Origin: Candidatus Woesearchaeota archaeon
GTDB lineage: Archaea > Nanobdellota > Nanobdellia > Woesearchaeales > GW2011-AR15
DNA length: 7,977 nucleotides
Reading direction: 5' to 3'
Assembly: GCA_016934775.1 (NCBI GenBank)
Contig: JAFGSP010000076.1
Span: forward strand, 1-7,977
Shown here piece by piece: positions 6,459-7,977 of this stretch. Positions within the stretch are counted from its first letter, which is position 1; every line of letters begins with the position of its first letter. A program made the position numbers and the translations under genes. The notes beneath the pieces were generated by a model, which had not been told where the DNA came from, did not search any database, and saw nothing but the letters and a program-made list of their open reading frames with translations.

Positions 6459-7733
6459 ATGAAACTATCAGTAATCGGATTAGGATATGTCGGTCTTATA
6501 CAGGCAGCAGGTATGGCGAAGCTGGGCTATGATGTTATTGGATTAGACATTGATAAGAAAAAAGTATCTGATATCAATAAGAAACTTCCCCCAATATATG
6601 AGAAAGGCCTGAAAGAGCTGCTGGACGAGATAGTACCAAAGAAATTTACTGCTACAACAGACATGAAGAAAGCAATAATGGAGTCAGATGTCACTTTCAT
6701 TTCTGTCGGCACTCCTTCAAAAAAAGAAGGGAGCATGTCTATGCATCAGTTGGAAGCAGTTGTCAAGCAGATAGGCGTCTTTCTGAAAAAAAAGAAATAT
6801 CATGTTTTTGTTGTAAAATCAACAGTCATTCCGGGAACATGCGAAAATATAGTTGTAAAAGAGCTTGAAGCAAAGAGCAAGAAGAAATTCGGAAAGGATT
6901 TTTCAGTAGTAATGAACCCTGAGTTTCTTAAGGAAGGAGATGCAATAGATGATTTTTTCAAACCAGACAGGATTATTCTGGGATCTTCTGACAAAAAGGG
7001 CCTAGAAAAGATTAAAGAAGTATATGCCTGGTTTAAGTGCCCGATTGTAGAATCAGGGTTCAAGGAAGCAGAAATGATAAAATACGCTTCCAATGCATTC
7101 CTGGCAACAAAAATCTCTTTCATCAATGAGATTGGCAATATCTCAAAGAGGATGGGAATAGATGCAAACATGGTCTCAAAAGGAATCGGGTTTGATAAGA
7201 GAATAAACCATTATTTCTTAAGGTCAGGAATCGGATTTGGAGGAAGCTGCTTTCCAAAAGATGTGAACGCCATAGTCTATAAAGCCACAGAAATTGGCTA
7301 TACACCAAGATTGCTGAGATCAGTATTGGATGTTAACAGAGACCAGCCAATAAGGTTGTTAGAGCTTTTAGAGCAAAGAGGACCTGTAAAGGGAAAAAAG
7401 ATAGGCCTGCTAGGTCTAACCTTTAAGGCAGGTACTGATGACATAAGAGAAAGCCCGGCATTGCAGATAGTCAAGGAATTACTGATGGAAGAAGCAGAGC
7501 TTTGCTTGTATGATCCAGAGGCAATGGAAAAAGTCAAAAGGTTTTTTCCACATCTGAAATACGCAAAAACCGGCCAGGAGCTTGTCAACAAGAGCGACGT
7601 GGTATTGATTCTAACAGAATGGCCTCAATTCAGGAATCTTGATTACGGAGACAAACAAGTAATTGACGGGAAGAACTTATTCTATGATACTACCATAAAA
7701 AGGCCGAAGAATTATGAAGGTGTTTGTTGGTAG
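6459..7733 (+). CDS. ugd: UDP-glucose 6-dehydrogenase (UDP-glucose/GDP-mannose dehydrogenase family)
   Basis: This 424-residue cytoplasmic enzyme carries all the main family motifs: the Rossmann dinucleotide loop GLGYVG (7-12), SVGTP (82-86), STVIPGT (121-127), MNPEFLKEGDAIDDF (152-166) with PDRIILG, EMIKYASNAFLA (205-216) with K208 and N212, GFGGSCFPKD (259-268) with catalytic C264 and D268, and the C-terminal nucleotide-sugar block GLTFKAGTDDIRESP (319-333). The family oxidises UDP-hexose at C6 in two NAD-dependent steps. The RINHYFLRSGIGFGGSCFPKD-type spacing and the GVCW end favour UDP-glucose, giving UDP-glucuronate, but UDP-N-acetyl-sugar or GDP-mannose cannot be excluded. Length is usual. 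ATG 6459 is chosen because GGTGAT sits three bases upstream and the protein then begins at the canonical MKLSVIGLGYVG; a GTG at 6432 would add nine unconserved residues. It probably supplies uronic acid for a surface glycan. Confidence 0.93.
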   Translation: MKLSVIGLGYVGLIQAAGMAKLGYDVIGLDIDKKKVSDINKKLPPIYEKGLKELLDEIVPKKFTATTDMKKAIMESDVTFISVGTPSKKEGSMSMHQLEAVVKQIGVFLKKKKYHVFVVKSTVIPGTCENIVVKELEAKSKKKFGKDFSVVMNPEFLKEGDAIDDFFKPDRIILGSSDKKGLEKIKEVYAWFKCPIVESGFKEAEMIKYASNAFLATKISFINEIGNISKRMGIDANMVSKGIGFDKRINHYFLRSGIGFGGSCFPKDVNAIVYKATEIGYTPRLLRSVLDVNRDQPIRLLELLEQRGPVKGKKIGLLGLTFKAGTDDIRESPALQIVKELLMEEAELCLYDPEAMEKVKRFFPHLKYAKTGQELVNKSDVVLILTEWPQFRNLDYGDKQVIDGKNLFYDTTIKRPKNYEGVCW

Positions 7734-7764
7734 TTTTTTATTAATATTTTACTTTTTTAATAAA
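7734..7764 (+). terminator. U-rich terminator region after the dehydrogenase gene
   Basis: Directly after the TAG stop come T6 (7734-7739), T4 (7747-7750) and T6 (7753-7758) runs. Consecutive T-tracts are the usual archaeal termination signal. TTTATTAA (7737-7744) and TTAATAAA (7757-7764) could pair as a weak AT-only stem. Confidence 0.55.
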
Positions 7765-7776
7765 TTTTATAAATAA
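7765..7776 (+). promoter_or_regulatory. TATA-like promoter of the secreted-protein gene
   Basis: TTTTATAAATAA lies 46-57 nt before ATG 7822. A start near 7796 would give a leader of about 26 nt that includes the AGGAGGT site. The region is AT-rich overall, so the exact box is uncertain. Confidence 0.45.
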
Positions 7777-7807
7777 TAACTTATTTTTCTTTTTAGTCAC
7801 TATTTTC

Positions 7808-7814
7808 AGGAGGT
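7808..7814 (+). promoter_or_regulatory. Ribosome-binding site AGGAGGT of the secreted-protein gene
   Basis: AGGAGGT, a strong match to the 16S 3' tail complement, ends seven bases before ATG 7822. It is the strongest such site in the window and suggests efficient translation of the exported protein. Confidence 0.75.
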
Positions 7815-7821
7815 ACCTAAA

Positions 7822-7977
7822 ATGAAAAAATATCTATGTTTTATTATAGCAATGATTGTTTTGGCTTCAGCTGCACTTGCAGTCGAAGAGACAGTATTTT
7901 CAGATGATTTTAGCGATGGTAATTATACGAGTGATCCGGAGTGGGTTGTGGCTTCCGGGGGGAATGTTTATGTTTCA
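7822..7977 (+). CDS. Secreted or surface protein, N-terminus only (window edge)
   Basis: An ATG preceded by AGGAGGT seven bases upstream opens a frame of 52 codons that runs off the window. Residues 1-20 are a signal peptide: a KK start, a hydrophobic core, and ASAALA before a likely cleavage site ahead of VEETVF. The mature start (VFSDDFSDGNYTSDPEW) resembles the first strand of LamG/concanavalin-like beta-sandwich domains, which often begin with a DDF-S-G...W pattern and bind or cut glycans. That assignment rests on a few residues and is an inference. The gene follows the dehydrogenase in the same direction but has its own TATA-like box after U-rich sequence, so it is probably a separate transcript. 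A surface-exposed protein would fit next to a glycan locus. Function is otherwise unknown. Confidence 0.75.
   Translation, partial: MKKYLCFIIAMIVLASAALAVEETVFSDDFSDGNYTSDPEWVVASGGNVYVS

Noticed and set aside
7734..7821. Possible small RNA or small gene in the AT-rich intergenic region
   Set aside because: Only T-tracts, a TATA-like box and a ribosome-binding site are visible. The single possible stem is AT-only and weak.

Overview
This AT-rich window reads as archaeal DNA, probably from an uncultivated lineage (a DPANN-type archaeon would fit, but the sequence cannot place it). The evidence is TATA-like boxes at leaderless-start distance from ATG codons, a GGTGAT ribosome-binding site complementary to the archaeal 16S tail, U-rich sequence after the one visible gene end in an intergenic region, and lysine/isoleucine-rich proteins. 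It appears to be part of a cell-surface glycan locus.

Layout. The minus strand from about 6346 down to 1 holds five tightly packed genes. In transcription order they are: a ribbon-helix-helix (RHH) DNA-binding domain fused to a degenerate sugar-nucleotidyltransferase domain (6346-5543); a very large fusion of GtrA, a GT-C-like membrane region and a phosphoribulokinase-like kinase (5482-2966); a class II aldolase/epimerase-family protein starting with TTG (2982-2014); a sugar-type nucleotidyltransferase (2017-1118); and a polytopic membrane protein cut by the window edge (1125-1). The last four overlap at each junction (17, 4 and 8 nt), so they almost certainly form one operon. The plus strand from 6459 holds a UDP-glucose 6-dehydrogenase-family gene, then, after a short AT-rich intergenic region, the start of a secreted protein (7822 to the window end).

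How the genes may work together (inference). A kinase, a class II aldolase or epimerase and a nucleotidyltransferase could supply an unusual nucleotide-activated sugar or polyol. GtrA, the GT-C region and the partial membrane protein could move or transfer sugars across the membrane on lipid carriers. The dehydrogenase would supply a uronic acid donor. The RHH-nucleotidyltransferase fusion faces the dehydrogenase across a 112-nt divergent promoter region containing an inverted repeat. It could be a regulator that senses a sugar nucleotide.

Most notable are the single-chain GtrA/GT-C/phosphoribulokinase-like protein, and the DNA-binding nucleotidyltransferase whose usual nucleotide-binding signature is missing. 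I saw no RNA genes, CRISPR arrays or mobile elements. No gene-free stretch exceeds 300 bases.
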